DNA of 64,000 nt, taken from contig JAFVCA010000043.1 in NCBI GenBank assembly GCA_017479705.1, forward strand, positions 20,247-84,246, given 5' to 3'. The notes under the pieces were generated by a model. That model was given only the letters and a program-made list of their open reading frames with translations. It was not told where the DNA came from and did no database searches. Each line of letters opens with the position of its first letter. The stretch's first letter is position 1. Below, one piece after another: positions 16,708 through 26,700 of this stretch. This DNA comes from Bacteroidales bacterium. GTDB taxonomy: Bacteria > Bacteroidota > Bacteroidia > Bacteroidales > P3. The position numbers and the translations under genes were made by a program.

Positions 16708-18894
16708 ATGGCAAACACTCATCCGGTTATTGCAAATGCCGCCCTCACCGTTGTAAGCAGGACGGCGACATCCATCTCCCTGAAGTGGGAAAAGGCTACC
16801 GACAGGGAGACTCCGGCAGAGAAGCTGGAATACTGCGTCACATGGTGCGTCTCGCCGTACGTATGGGACAACAAAGTCCGTAAGATGGGCGACTGGATAG
16901 CCAACAATGATTCCTACACCATCAGAGGATTGAAACCCGGCACAAAGTATGACGTTATCGTCTACGTGCACGACAGTCAGGGAGCCGAAAGCATGTATGC
17001 GATTACCACCATTACCACTTTGACAAAAGAACTGCCCAACAATCCTCCAGTCATCCCCAACAAGATTGTTGCTATATCCAACATTGGTACCACGAGCTTA
17101 ACTATTAAGTGGCAGAGTGCAACTGATAAGGAAACAGCACGAAAAGACTTGAAATATATAGTCAGGTGGACTCCCGGTCCCGATTACGCTAACTCGAACT
17201 ATAAACAGAGTTCTCTTCTGGCAGATGTCGCAAGCAAAAGAATTTTCTTGAAAAGACCTACCAGCAATACATACATAATCACAGGACTATATCCTGGTAG
17301 AAGCTACAAAATTGTAGTTTATGTATTCGATGGGAAGTATTTATCTGCCTATACCCCTTTGTATGCTACCACTTCCCAAAGCAACAGCAGTAGTAGCGGT
17401 ACAGGAGCTGTCACTAATCCCAAAAGCATCAACGACCTTCTTGCCAGCGTCCCGTATAGCGAAACGGCATTGATAAACAATGACCTGTATGACGACAAGA
17501 CCCTCTATCCCGATGCCATAGAGAGTCTGCCTGACAGGGATGCTGCATTCCTTTTGACCAAGAAAGAAACCTCTATCTCCAACAAGGAGATTTATGTCCG
17601 TGGCAGCGGCTATGAAAACATCTACCCCGGAGCCATACTGCTGGTTGATACGGACCTCACCACGGGCTCCCCCACTCCGCTGTCCAACGTGAAAAGAAAC
17701 AAGATTAGCATATTCGGCGACTTCCTTGCCGGCAGCACCACTACCCAAAACAATGTAGAGCCGGACAACTCGTCTGTCAACGAAGCGGTCAACAGAATTA
17801 TGGAAATCCTGTTGAAAGACACCCGGTATGAGGCTCCAGGAATGCAGGCTCCCAGAACCCGCATCCACTCCAGCGAAAAGAGCCTGATGCTGGACCTCTC
17901 GGTCGACTCCTCGTTTGCCGGTGTCAATGTGAATGTCAAGGCCAAGACGGACTCCTCCCAACAGACCTTTGTCCAAGCCACAACTTTGGAGCAGGACTAC
18001 TTCACCGTCAAACTGAAAGACACTTGGCGGCAGGATCCCTCATCGCTGTTTGACAAGAGCGTCACCCCGGACCAGCTGCGGAAGGCCATGAACGGCAAAG
18101 CCTTGGCCATTGTCACCTCTGTGACCTATGGACGCACATTCAGCTATCTGCGCGAATACTCGGCCAAGAAGTTCAAGATTGACTCCAGCCAGAAGGTGTC
18201 CGGCTATGGAACGACGGCAAGCGGAAGCGAAAACTATTCCGAATCGGAGAGTTACGAAAACGCCTCCATATTCAACCTCGGCGGTGTTGGACTAACCACA
18301 AGCGCCCTGAAAGGCAAGAAGACTCAGGCAGAGCTGGAGGCTGCTATGGCAGCAAATATGAAGTTCAGCCGCAACAACCAGGGCGTAGTCACAAAATACA
18401 CCATTCAATTGGTGACGGGCACCACGCCAGGCAAGGTCGTCAAACCGCTCTTCAATGGCAAGCAATACCAGATAGGATACGTCAGATGCCCGAGAAAACT
18501 GTCGGCATACGTCAATGTTTCCCCCGTAAGGGTGGGAGGCCCCGGCGGCGGCGACGTCAGAGTGTATCTCGATGTCCAATGCTTCCGTGTTGTGGATGGT
18601 AAACCTGTTGTTTTCAAGACTATCAATAACAACTCCTCCAGCAAAGAGCAGGATCCATGGTGGTACACTTGCAACAAGAGTGCAACCAAAATATTCGGTG
18701 ATTTAAATGTAGGCCAATACATTTACAAAGACCCGACAATAAGGATCAGATCAAGAGCCTCAAAAGTGTCGAAGTGGACAACTGACGATTCAAGGATACT
18801 CAACCATGGTGAGATAGAAACGGGCGAGATGGATGTCTATCTGAAAGGAGATGTCGCCAGAGCCGTGACTATTAAAGAGATCAAGTCCAAGTAG
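16708..18894 (+). CDS. Cholesterol-dependent-cytolysin-like pore-forming protein with two FN3-like domains
   Basis: 728 aa from ATG at 16708; an in-frame TAA lies at 16693-16695, so no longer N-terminus and no signal peptide is possible. Residues 1-110 and 115-225 look like two fibronectin III domains (paired W/Y and 'GLKPGTKYDVIVYV', 'GLYPGRSYKIVVYV'), then a Ser/Gly linker. From about 240 the protein matches thiol-activated cytolysins: IYPGAILLVDTDL (305-317), a TTLEQDYFTVKL strand (425-436), SLFDKSVTPDQLRKA (446-460) and VTSVTYGRTFSYLREYS (469-485). The usual C-terminal tryptophan undecapeptide is not conserved; KEQDPWWYT (646-654) sits where it would be expected. Family members form large beta-barrel pores; Bacteroidota relatives (CDC-like) are known. 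Target and export route are unknown. Confidence 0.82.
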   Translation: MANTHPVIANAALTVVSRTATSISLKWEKATDRETPAEKLEYCVTWCVSPYVWDNKVRKMGDWIANNDSYTIRGLKPGTKYDVIVYVHDSQGAESMYAITTITTLTKELPNNPPVIPNKIVAISNIGTTSLTIKWQSATDKETARKDLKYIVRWTPGPDYANSNYKQSSLLADVASKRIFLKRPTSNTYIITGLYPGRSYKIVVYVFDGKYLSAYTPLYATTSQSNSSSSGTGAVTNPKSINDLLASVPYSETALINNDLYDDKTLYPDAIESLPDRDAAFLLTKKETSISNKEIYVRGSGYENIYPGAILLVDTDLTTGSPTPLSNVKRNKISIFGDFLAGSTTTQNNVEPDNSSVNEAVNRIMEILLKDTRYEAPGMQAPRTRIHSSEKSLMLDLSVDSSFAGVNVNVKAKTDSSQQTFVQATTLEQDYFTVKLKDTWRQDPSSLFDKSVTPDQLRKAMNGKALAIVTSVTYGRTFSYLREYSAKKFKIDSSQKVSGYGTTASGSENYSESESYENASIFNLGGVGLTTSALKGKKTQAELEAAMAANMKFSRNNQGVVTKYTIQLVTGTTPGKVVKPLFNGKQYQIGYVRCPRKLSAYVNVSPVRVGGPGGGDVRVYLDVQCFRVVDGKPVVFKTINNNSSSKEQDPWWYTCNKSATKIFGDLNVGQYIYKDPTIRIRSRASKVSKWTTDDSRILNHGEIETGEMDVYLKGDVARAVTIKEIKSK

Positions 18895-18980
18895 CAATCC
18901 CGTGAAATTGAAAAGTGAAAATTGAAACACGACTCACATATTCAAGCATTCACAAATAAACACCTTCAAACATTAACACA

Positions 18981-19021
18981 GGGCAGCTGCACCACGCGGT
19001 GCGGCTGCCCTTTCCCTTTTT
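18981..19021 (+). terminator. Terminator of the cytolysin-like gene
   Basis: GGGCAGCTGCACC (18981-18993) pairs with GGTGCGGCTGCCC (18998-19010) with one G-U pair, followed by a pyrimidine/T run. Between the stop and here lies an AT-rich spacer with an inverted copy of the 16-base core at 18923-18938. Confidence 0.85.
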
Positions 19022-19122
19022 GAGAGGGGAATGCGGGTATGAAAGCAATTAAAAATTAATAATTAATAATTGACTCGCACATTCAAGCACTAACACATTC
19101 ACACATTCAAGCATTCACAAAT

Positions 19123-20715
19123 TCAAGTCCCCACCCCATTGGAAAGGGGTGCGCGTGAGGTGAGGGTGTTGTAAATCTTGCGCATGGTGGGAAGTGTGAT
19201 GTATTGCTTGCTGTTGAAGCGTGACAGGAGTAGGATGAGCAGGGTGACGACACCGATGAGGACGGTGAGCCCGAAGAGGTTGCGCAGCCCCACCATGAGG
19301 GCTTGCTCCACCACGGCGGGAGCGGAGGCGGCAGGGTTTGCACTGCCGAGCAAAGCCATGTTCTTGACCATTTCGGCACGCAGCAGGTGTCCGTACAGGG
19401 CTGCCCCGATGGGCGAGGCCACTCCGGTCCTGACAAGGCCGAGGACGGTGAGCATCATGAAGCGGTGCTCGAAGGGTGTGTTGCTCTCGACGTAGGTGGT
19501 GAGGACGACGAAGATGAGGGCGTGGCCCACGCCACTGAAGAAGCAGGGCACGACGAGGGCTTGGAGGGGAGTGCTTGGGGTGACAAGGAAGTACATTGCC
19601 GCGGCATACATGGTGGTGATGAGGAGGCTGAGGCCGGTGAGCTGCTTGTAGTTCCAGCCAAGGCCGGTGAGTCCCCACCGCCCCATGAGGCAGCCGAGCA
19701 CTACGCCCGCAAGGATGGCCCAGTTGAGATTGACGCTGCTGACGGCGCCGTAGTGCAGCACGGCGCCGGTAAGCGTGTTCTGCAACACGGTCTGGCTGCT
19801 GAGCATGACACCGCTGACAAAGAAGAGAACCATGATAGGCCACAGGTGGGGCGAACCGGCGGAGGACTTCCGACTGTTGATGCCGAAGCATTGCGGGGCT
19901 ATGAAGGGCTGCGCAATGCGGTTCATGCGGTGGATGTTGATGCCCAAGGCTATGAGACTGACGGCGGCGCAGATGACCATGGTGGGAGAGTGGAACCATT
20001 CCTGCCGCTCGCCGTAGACGAAGAGTGCGGTGAGGGCGGTGAGGAAGAGGCTCCATAGAGCCATGCCCGTCCAGTCTATGCCTTTGAGGGGTACAGGCGG
20101 CTGGAAACGGAAGTCCTTGAGCGCAAGCAGCGCGAAGGCTATGACAACAAGGTGCAGGGCGACGAGGGCATAGGTGACGTAGTGCCAGGTGTAGAAGTGG
20201 CTGATGTAGGTGCTGCCCAGCCCGCCAAGCTCCACGCCGCCGAAGACGGCAAGGAAGACGACGGTGAGGAAAGGTGCAAGGTGCATGTTGGGGCTGATGA
20301 CGGCCATCATGGAGGACATACACTCGAAGGTGCCCCACACTTTGAAAATACCAAAGAGGAAACAGAGCGCCACGAGGAGGTAGAGCCTGATGGGCAGGGA
20401 GGGGAGCATGCAAAGCCTCTCGGCCAACAGGGAGATGAGGATGATGGATGCTGAGGATATGATGATTATCTGGCGTGTGGTAAAGCGGAACTTCAGCCTG
20501 AAGAGTATGGGGAAGGTGACGGTGATGCCAAGGATGCAGGCAAAGCCGCACATCATCACGTCGTCACTCCGAAGGGCGGTGTCGCTGATGATGTCGGAAG
20601 CGATGTTCATGTATAGCGGGTTGGAGCACTGGTAGACGAAGGGCAGCACAAGCAGCAGCGGGAAGCGCAGCCACTCCGGCACACGGTCTCTGAACATGGG
20701 GAGTTTGGATTTCAT
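19123..20715 (-). CDS. MFS efflux transporter, EmrB/QacA (DHA2) type
   Basis: 530-aa inner-membrane transporter with about 14 hydrophobic segments, the size and topology of drug:H+ antiporters of the 14-TM class. Starting at MKSKLPMF (20715) puts it 2 bases after the stop of the membrane fusion protein; an alternative ATG at 20736 lies inside that gene. Together with the adjacent fusion protein and outer-membrane channel it should form a tripartite efflux pump spanning both membranes. Substrate not predictable. The canonical motif A is not clearly visible, so the exact subfamily is uncertain. Confidence 0.85.
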   Translation of the reverse strand: MKSKLPMFRDRVPEWLRFPLLLVLPFVYQCSNPLYMNIASDIISDTALRSDDVMMCGFACILGITVTFPILFRLKFRFTTRQIIIISSASIILISLLAERLCMLPSLPIRLYLLVALCFLFGIFKVWGTFECMSSMMAVISPNMHLAPFLTVVFLAVFGGVELGGLGSTYISHFYTWHYVTYALVALHLVVIAFALLALKDFRFQPPVPLKGIDWTGMALWSLFLTALTALFVYGERQEWFHSPTMVICAAVSLIALGINIHRMNRIAQPFIAPQCFGINSRKSSAGSPHLWPIMVLFFVSGVMLSSQTVLQNTLTGAVLHYGAVSSVNLNWAILAGVVLGCLMGRWGLTGLGWNYKQLTGLSLLITTMYAAAMYFLVTPSTPLQALVVPCFFSGVGHALIFVVLTTYVESNTPFEHRFMMLTVLGLVRTGVASPIGAALYGHLLRAEMVKNMALLGSANPAASAPAVVEQALMVGLRNLFGLTVLIGVVTLLILLLSRFNSKQYITLPTMRKIYNTLTSRAPLSNGVGT

Positions 20716-20717
20716 GG

Positions 20718-21755
20718 CTATTTGACCACTTTGCATTCTACGTTCATGCCGGACTTGAGCAGGGCAAGATCGTCGGTGTTGTTGTCGGAAGCAGGGAGCG
20801 CAATCTTGACGGGGATGAGCTGTTCGACCTTGACGAAGTTGCCTGTGGAGTTGTCTTGCGGCACTGCGGAGAACTGCCCTCCTGTGGCATCGGCCACGGA
20901 TGCCACACGGCCCGTGAACGTTTTGCCGCCGAGAGCGTCGACTTTGACGCGCACTTCGGCACCCTCCTTGATGTTCTTCAGCTGCCGCTCGCGGAAATTG
21001 GCATCCACCCAGCAGTCGGCATTGCTGACTATGACGGCCAGCAGCTGGCCGGGGTGAACAAGTTCGCCCTCCTGCACGGCTTTGCGCCCCAAGCGACCGC
21101 TACAGGGGGCCGTGACGACGGTGTAGCCCAGATTGAGACGGGCTTGCTGCAGGGTGGCTTCGGCCACCTGTATGGCGGCTTGGTTCTGGTCCAAGCGCTG
21201 GCTCTGCTCGTTCTGCACCAAGCGTGTGCTCTGCTGCTGGCGCAGAAGTCGGTCGTAGCGGGCTTTGAGCGTTTTGTACCGGGTCTCGACGTTGTCGAAC
21301 TGCTGCTGGGTCACCGCCGCACCGGCAAGGAGCTGTTTGTAGCGGTTGTATTCCTTTTCGGCATTGGCAATCTGGAGCCTGACCTCGTCCAGCTCGGCGT
21401 CGCTGACGGTGATGTTGTTCTGCGCTGTGCGGATGGTGGTGCCTTGGGCTTTGCTGCCGGCCAGGGCGTTCTGAAGGGCCGCCTCGGCTTGTGCCACTTG
21501 CAGACGGTATTGGGCATCCTCGATGATGACGAGGGTGTCGCCTTTTTGAACTTCATCATATTCGCTGTAGTGGACCGAGGAGGCAAAACCTTGCACACGG
21601 CTGTTCACGGCCACTAAGTCGCGCCGCACCTGAGCGTTGTTGGTCCAGGCTTTGCTACCGGGATGCAAGAAGAGAGAAAAAATCCATACCAAGCCCACAA
21701 GGATGAGGGCCACTACAATAATGTTGACTAATAAAGTGCGTTGTTTGTGTTTCAT
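20718..21755 (-). CDS. Membrane fusion protein, EmrA/HlyD family
   Basis: 345-aa periplasmic adaptor. One N-terminal membrane anchor (about residues 8-30), a split biotinyl-lipoyl-like domain (RVQGFASSVHYSEYDEVQKGD, about 53-75, and LGYTVVTAPCSGRLG, about 205-220), a long coiled-coil hairpin between them (about 80-195) and a C-terminal beta domain (KSGMNVECKVVK). Bridges the EmrB-like transporter to the TolC-like channel. Confidence 0.93.
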   Translation of the reverse strand: MKHKQRTLLVNIIVVALILVGLVWIFSLFLHPGSKAWTNNAQVRRDLVAVNSRVQGFASSVHYSEYDEVQKGDTLVIIEDAQYRLQVAQAEAALQNALAGSKAQGTTIRTAQNNITVSDAELDEVRLQIANAEKEYNRYKQLLAGAAVTQQQFDNVETRYKTLKARYDRLLRQQQSTRLVQNEQSQRLDQNQAAIQVAEATLQQARLNLGYTVVTAPCSGRLGRKAVQEGELVHPGQLLAVIVSNADCWVDANFRERQLKNIKEGAEVRVKVDALGGKTFTGRVASVADATGGQFSAVPQDNSTGNFVKVEQLIPVKIALPASDNNTDDLALLKSGMNVECKVVK

Positions 21756-21807
21756 ATATGTTTGAATGTGTTAATTCGTGAATGCTTGAATGTGGTAATG
21801 CTTGAAT

Positions 21808-21824
21808 GTGTGAGTCGTGTTTCA
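21808..21824. repeat. Dispersed 17-base core GTGTGAGTCGTGTTTCA (copy 2)
   Basis: Sits in the AT-rich 93-base spacer between the fusion-protein and outer-membrane-channel genes, followed by TTTTCA-type words as in the copy at 12678-12694. Confidence 0.7.
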
Positions 21825-21848
21825 ATTTTCACTTTTCAATTTTCAAGG

Positions 21849-23144
21849 TTATCCTATCCCCAGGATGTATTGCAACAGGTATTGGCGGTAGGCGATGTTG
21901 ATGCGTGCGCCCACGAGGTCCATCTCGGCACTCAGCTTGGTGTTGGCGGCGTCCAAGAGGTCTACCATCAAGGCCAGGTCGGCGCGGTATCTGGCAGCCA
22001 CGACGGTGTAGTTCTGTTCAGCCAAAGCCACGCTCTTCTGTTTCACGGCGTAGTTCCTCCGTGCTTCGTCAATCCGCAGCAGGGCTGTCTCCACCTGATG
22101 AGCAGTTTGCTCTTCTGCCAGTTGCCGCTCGGTGTTGCGCTGCTGCATTTGCAGTTTGGCGGCTTTCACGTTGGCAGACGTCTTCCAGAGACTGCTGATG
22201 TCGTAGCGCAACGCCGCCCCCACAAACCAGAAGTTATAGTTTATGTCGTAAGGCGTAATGTCAATGGTAACAGGTCCGTTCAACTGGTCTTGCGCCACTA
22301 AGGCTATGTATGGCAATTGTGCGGCTCGGCTCTGCCTCAGGGCTTCGTTGGCCATCTCGGCTTTCTTGGTTGCCATCTGTACGGGGAATGTCTGGTAGTG
22401 GTTGAGGCTGGTGTTTACGGGGACGTTCAGAAAGGTGCTGTCCGGCACCACGCGCGTCCCTTTGGGCAGACCGGCCAGGGTCACTATGCGGCTGTTGGCA
22501 ATGGCCATGTCGTTCTCCACCACGGTGCGCTGCATCTGTAGGTCGGCCAAGCGCAACTCGTAGCGGGTGCGGTCGTTTTGCAAAGCCGCACCTTGCTCGT
22601 GACGCATGCGCATCTCGTCTATCAGGCGCACGGTGAGAGCTATGTTGCTGTCGTACACCTCCACTTGCCGCATGGCACGATAGAGGTCGAGGTAAAGCCC
22701 CACCAGCTCGAAATGCACGTCCTGCCGCTGCTGCTCATAGCCTAACTGGGCCAATTCCTGCCCCAGGGCTGCTTTGTGGTGCCCCGCGCGCAAGGCTCCT
22801 CCGGCATATATCACCTGTTGGGCATCGAGCCCGAAGCGGGTGCTGAAATGAGGCATCTCCACACGGAAGCTGTAGCTCGAATCGCGGCCCCAGCCGTAAC
22901 CGTCGCCAAGGTATCCCACCGTGGCGCTCAGCCGCAGGTCGGGGGTCAGCGTGCCGAGGGTGGCGGCATTGTAGCTTTCGTGGGCGGCTTGCACACCCAT
23001 GCGTGCCGCTTTCAGGGTCGTGCCCGCACTGTCGGCGTATGCCATCACTTCAGTGAGGCTCATTGGGCGCTCTTGGGCTTGGATGCTGCATGTCATAAAT
23101 AATGTTAATGCAGCCAATAATAAACCATGTTTTTGTCGTATCAT
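21849..23144 (-). CDS. TolC-family outer-membrane efflux channel
   Basis: 431-aa outer membrane factor. Signal peptide (residues 1-23, ending IQAQ), then the two repeats of long alpha-helical coiled coil and short strands typical of TolC proteins (for example ALQNDRTRYELRLADLQMQ and DIAYRQ-type C-terminal helix RINIAYRQYLLQYILGIG). First gene of the leftward efflux operon; promoter TATCTTTG lies at 23257-23264. Confidence 0.92.
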   Translation of the reverse strand: MIRQKHGLLLAALTLFMTCSIQAQERPMSLTEVMAYADSAGTTLKAARMGVQAAHESYNAATLGTLTPDLRLSATVGYLGDGYGWGRDSSYSFRVEMPHFSTRFGLDAQQVIYAGGALRAGHHKAALGQELAQLGYEQQRQDVHFELVGLYLDLYRAMRQVEVYDSNIALTVRLIDEMRMRHEQGAALQNDRTRYELRLADLQMQRTVVENDMAIANSRIVTLAGLPKGTRVVPDSTFLNVPVNTSLNHYQTFPVQMATKKAEMANEALRQSRAAQLPYIALVAQDQLNGPVTIDITPYDINYNFWFVGAALRYDISSLWKTSANVKAAKLQMQQRNTERQLAEEQTAHQVETALLRIDEARRNYAVKQKSVALAEQNYTVVAARYRADLALMVDLLDAANTKLSAEMDLVGARINIAYRQYLLQYILGIG

Positions 23145-23256
23145 ACTCTATATGTTAGTTAAAAATAGTGTCCTTGCGGGGCTGTTTATCTGGCACCCCA
23201 ACTGACCTCAAAACGTGAGTATTATACGTTACGGTAGATTATACGATAAACGATTG

Positions 23257-23264
23257 CAAAGATA
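23257..23264 (-). promoter_or_regulatory. Promoter of the efflux operon
   Basis: CAAAGATA on the plus strand, that is TATCTTTG leftward. Predicted start near 23250, leader about 105 bases. No good -33 TTTG at the usual distance. Confidence 0.6.
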
Positions 23265-23414
23265 CAACTTTAAATCCAATTGAAAGGTGAAAAGTGAAAA
23301 TTGGAATGTGGATACCATACTGGCAATCCGTTTCAATTTTCAATTCGTGAAGGTTTTCAATTTTCGCTGTCCACACCTTGATTCTTTTTTTTCCGCCGAA
23401 TGGGAAAAAAAACG

Positions 23415-23422
23415 TATCTTTG
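23415..23422 (+). promoter_or_regulatory. Promoter -7 box of the structured RNA
   Basis: TATCTTTG at 23415-23422; its surroundings (ACGTATCTTTGCAT..TGG) closely match those of the cytolysin promoter at 16595. Predicted start near 23429. It is the only Bacteroidota-type box I see before the helicase gene. Confidence 0.7.
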
Positions 23423-23529
23423 CATGGTGGAATAAACACAAAGGCCTCGGCCTAACGAAACTAAATTATTATAAACGAAACAACAAAAAGAAGAAACAGA
23501 ACAACAAAAGTATAGAATAACGACATAAA

Positions 23530-23690
23530 ATAAAGCGTTTTTGCTTTTCAAGTGGACCGAAATCTCGACAATTTCAGAATCCCAAACGAGAAGGCAAGAA
23601 ACGCTCACGGTGTATATCCGTGGGCTTTCTCGTTTTGGGGATAGGTAGTCGAGAACCTCGGTCCAGACAGAAGTCCGCGGTTTTTTTTGT
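23530..23690 (+). ncRNA. Structured RNA with 6S-like architecture
   Basis: A long irregular hairpin: closing stem TGGACCGA (23553-23560) with TCGGTCCA (23658-23665), then CTCGAC (23564-23569) with GTCGAG (23648-23653); an open central bubble (23570-23578 against 23643-23647); an upper stem 23579-23595 with 23624-23642 (AACGAGAA with TTCTCGTT); and a tip CACGG/CCGTG (23606-23610 with 23618-23622). A T8 run at 23681-23688 could end it. Closing stem, bubble and terminal stem are the layout of 6S RNA, which binds RNA polymerase as a promoter mimic. Alternatively it is a leader of the helicase gene, whose ATG is 42 bases past the T run. The 5' boundary is uncertain; the transcript may begin near 23429. 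Confidence 0.6.
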
Positions 23691-23729
23691 GGCTTATAGA
23701 AAGGCGAAGCGCCAACAACGCCAAGCCTT

Positions 23730-26700
23730 ATGAGTACCAAATTCTTCAACAATATCGAAACGACGCTGATGGACAAGTTCCACGGCATCGCCACCACTAT
23801 GGCCAACTTCGACATCTTCCATGCCGTGGTTGGCTATTTTCGTTCCGGCGGCTATTTCAAGCTGCGGCAGGAGCTGGACAACGTGAAGGAAATCCGCATC
23901 CTGGTCGGCATCAATATCGACAGCATCTTCCGCCACCACAACCCGCAGCTGCTTTTCACGGCCGACAGCCATCCCGCCGAGGTGGTGCAGCAATACCGTG
24001 AGCAGCTGATAGCAGACATCCGCAACGCACACTACGATGCCGAGACAGAACAGGGCATTGTGCAAATGTTTGACGACATCGCCACTGGCAAGCTGCAACT
24101 CCGCATCCATGCCACCCGCAACCTGCATGCCAAGTTCTACCTCTGTCTGCCACAAGGTTTTTCGCCACACAGCGACGGATGGGTCATCATGGGCAGCAGC
24201 AACCTGACCGACCAAGGGCTGGGCACCACAGAGGAACACCGCTACGAACTCAATGTAGCCATGAAGGACTTCGACGATGTCAACTATTGCGAGGAGGAGT
24301 TCCAACGGCTGTGGGACGAGAGCGTTGCCGTCAGCATCGACGACATGGAGCGTGCCCGCTCCGCGACACACCTCGACATCCTGCGTCCGCCCACTCCCTA
24401 CGAGCTGTACATGAAAGTGCTGATTGACACCTTTGGCAGCATGGTGGAAGACTCGTTCGACATAGACCCCACGCGCTACGGGTTCCGCGACCTCAGCTAC
24501 CAGCGCGATGCCGTCATCCAAGGCTACCAAACCCTGATGCGCCACAACGGCTGCTTTATTGCCGACGTGGTGGGCCTTGGCAAGACGCCTGTGGCGGCCA
24601 TGATTGCCAAACGCTTCATCGTGGAGAACGGCCGCTACACCCGCATACTGGTCATCACCCCTCCGGCCGTGCAGCGCGCTTGGGAGGAGACCTTCAAGCA
24701 GTTCGAGATAGCGAAATACACATGGTTTGTCACCTCCGGCAGTTTGGACAAGGTGGTGGACGGCCGCAACAACTTCCGCGAGCCTCGCGAGTACGACCTG
24801 GTCATCGTCGACGAGGCCCACAACTTCCGCAACGACGGCAACCAGACCTACAAGTACCTGCAAATCATCTGCAAGTCGCCCCGCGCCAACCGGGGCAGCA
24901 TAGCGGGCACGCGCAAAAAGGTGATGCTCCTCTCCGCCACCCCTTACAACAACACCCCCTCCGACATCCGCAACCAGCTGCTGCTTTTCCAGGATGCACG
25001 CAACTGCACCATCGAGGGCATTGGCGACATAGCGCGCACCTTCTCCGACTGGATTACGCAGTACAAGAGCCTGATGAACCAACGCGACAGGCTGCCGCGG
25101 GAACTCTTTGTGCAGCAGGTGGACACCATCATGGGCGAGATACGCCGCCGCGTGCTGGAACCCGTCATGGTGCGGCGCACCCGCAACAACATCCTGCACG
25201 AGCCGCGCTACCGTGCCGACCTCAAGGCGCAGGGCATCTCCTTCCCCACCTTCGCCCCCATCCGCGAACGCAGCTATGAGATGGACAACGCCACCGCCAA
25301 CCTCTTTGCCGACACCATCCGGCTGCTCACCGACACCCCCTCCGAGCTCAACCCCGAAGGCCAAGGACTGCACTATGCCCGCTACCGCGCTGTGGAGTTC
25401 TTCCGCGAAGGGGTGCCGTACAAAGGCCGGCAAGGCAAGCAGGTGGCCCTGCTCCTCACGGGCATCTTCCGCACCCACATGGTCAAGCGCTTGGAGAGCA
25501 GCTTCTGGGCCTTCCGGCGGTCGCTCCACACCTTTCTCGACATCACCAACGGCATGATTGACATGTTTGCCCACGACAAGGTGCTGATTGCGCCGGAGTA
25601 CAACGTGAAGCAGCTTCAAATAGAACGTGAAATGGAACTGGACGAAATCATCCAGTATATCGAAAACAAGGGCGTGGAACGCAAAGACTTTGTCTACCAT
25701 GCCGACGACTTCAAGAAGGTGTTGCTGCAAATGCTGCAGGACGATGCCGGGAAGCTAAGAAGCCTCTGCCAACAGTGGGACAACATCAAGGAAGACCCCA
25801 AACTGGAAGTCTTCATTGCCATGCTGCAAACGGAGTTGTTCAACCCCATGGAGAACGTCAGCCAAAAGCTGGTCGTCTTCAGCGAGAGCGTCGACACGGT
25901 CAACTACCTGTGCGACGCCATAGCCCGCCGCACCGGGCGCACCGATGTGCTGAAGGTGACGGCCGCCAACCGCAATCAGCGGCGCGACGACATTGCAGCC
26001 AATTTCGATGCCAACTACAGCGGCCCGCAGCAGAACCGCTACAACATCATCGTCACAAGCGATGTGCTGGCCGAAGGTGTCAACCTGCACCGCTCCAACG
26101 TCATTGTCAACTACGACAGCCCGTGGAATGCCTCGCGCCTGATGCAGCGCAACGGGCGTGTCAACCGTATAGGCAGCACCTCTCCACTCATCTACAACTA
26201 CATGTTCTACCCCTCATCCGAAGGCGACCGGCAGATACAGCTCTACAACAATGCCCTCATCAAGTTGCAGGGATTCCACTCCGCATTAGGCGAGGACTCG
26301 CAAATCTTCTCGCACGAAGAGATTGTCAAAGAGTTCAAGCTCTTCAACGCCGATGTGCGCGACGAGAATGACGACAAATTAGACCTGATGCGCGAAGTAC
26401 ACACCCTGTTGGAGAAAGACCCCGACCTGTACAATCGCATCAAAAACCTCCCGCCCAAGAGCCGCTGCCTCCGTTCGGCGGCCAACAGCCCGGCGAACCG
26501 TGCCGGCACCACGCTGGCTTTTGTGGCCTCAAAAGATTATGTGGACTATGTGCTGGTGTCGGAGGACGACACTCCCCGCCGTCTCACCTTCCTCGAAGCG
26601 GCACGGCTGCTGAAGGCCTCCCCTGCCGAGCCTGGCATGCCCATTGCCCCTGTCGCTGAGCGGCATTTCCGCCAAGTGAGCCGTGCCCTGCAACTCTTTC

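Noticed and set aside
23357-23815. Leftward 152-aa frame over the structured RNA
   Set aside because: It overlaps a clear RNA secondary structure and the start of the helicase gene, with no domain.
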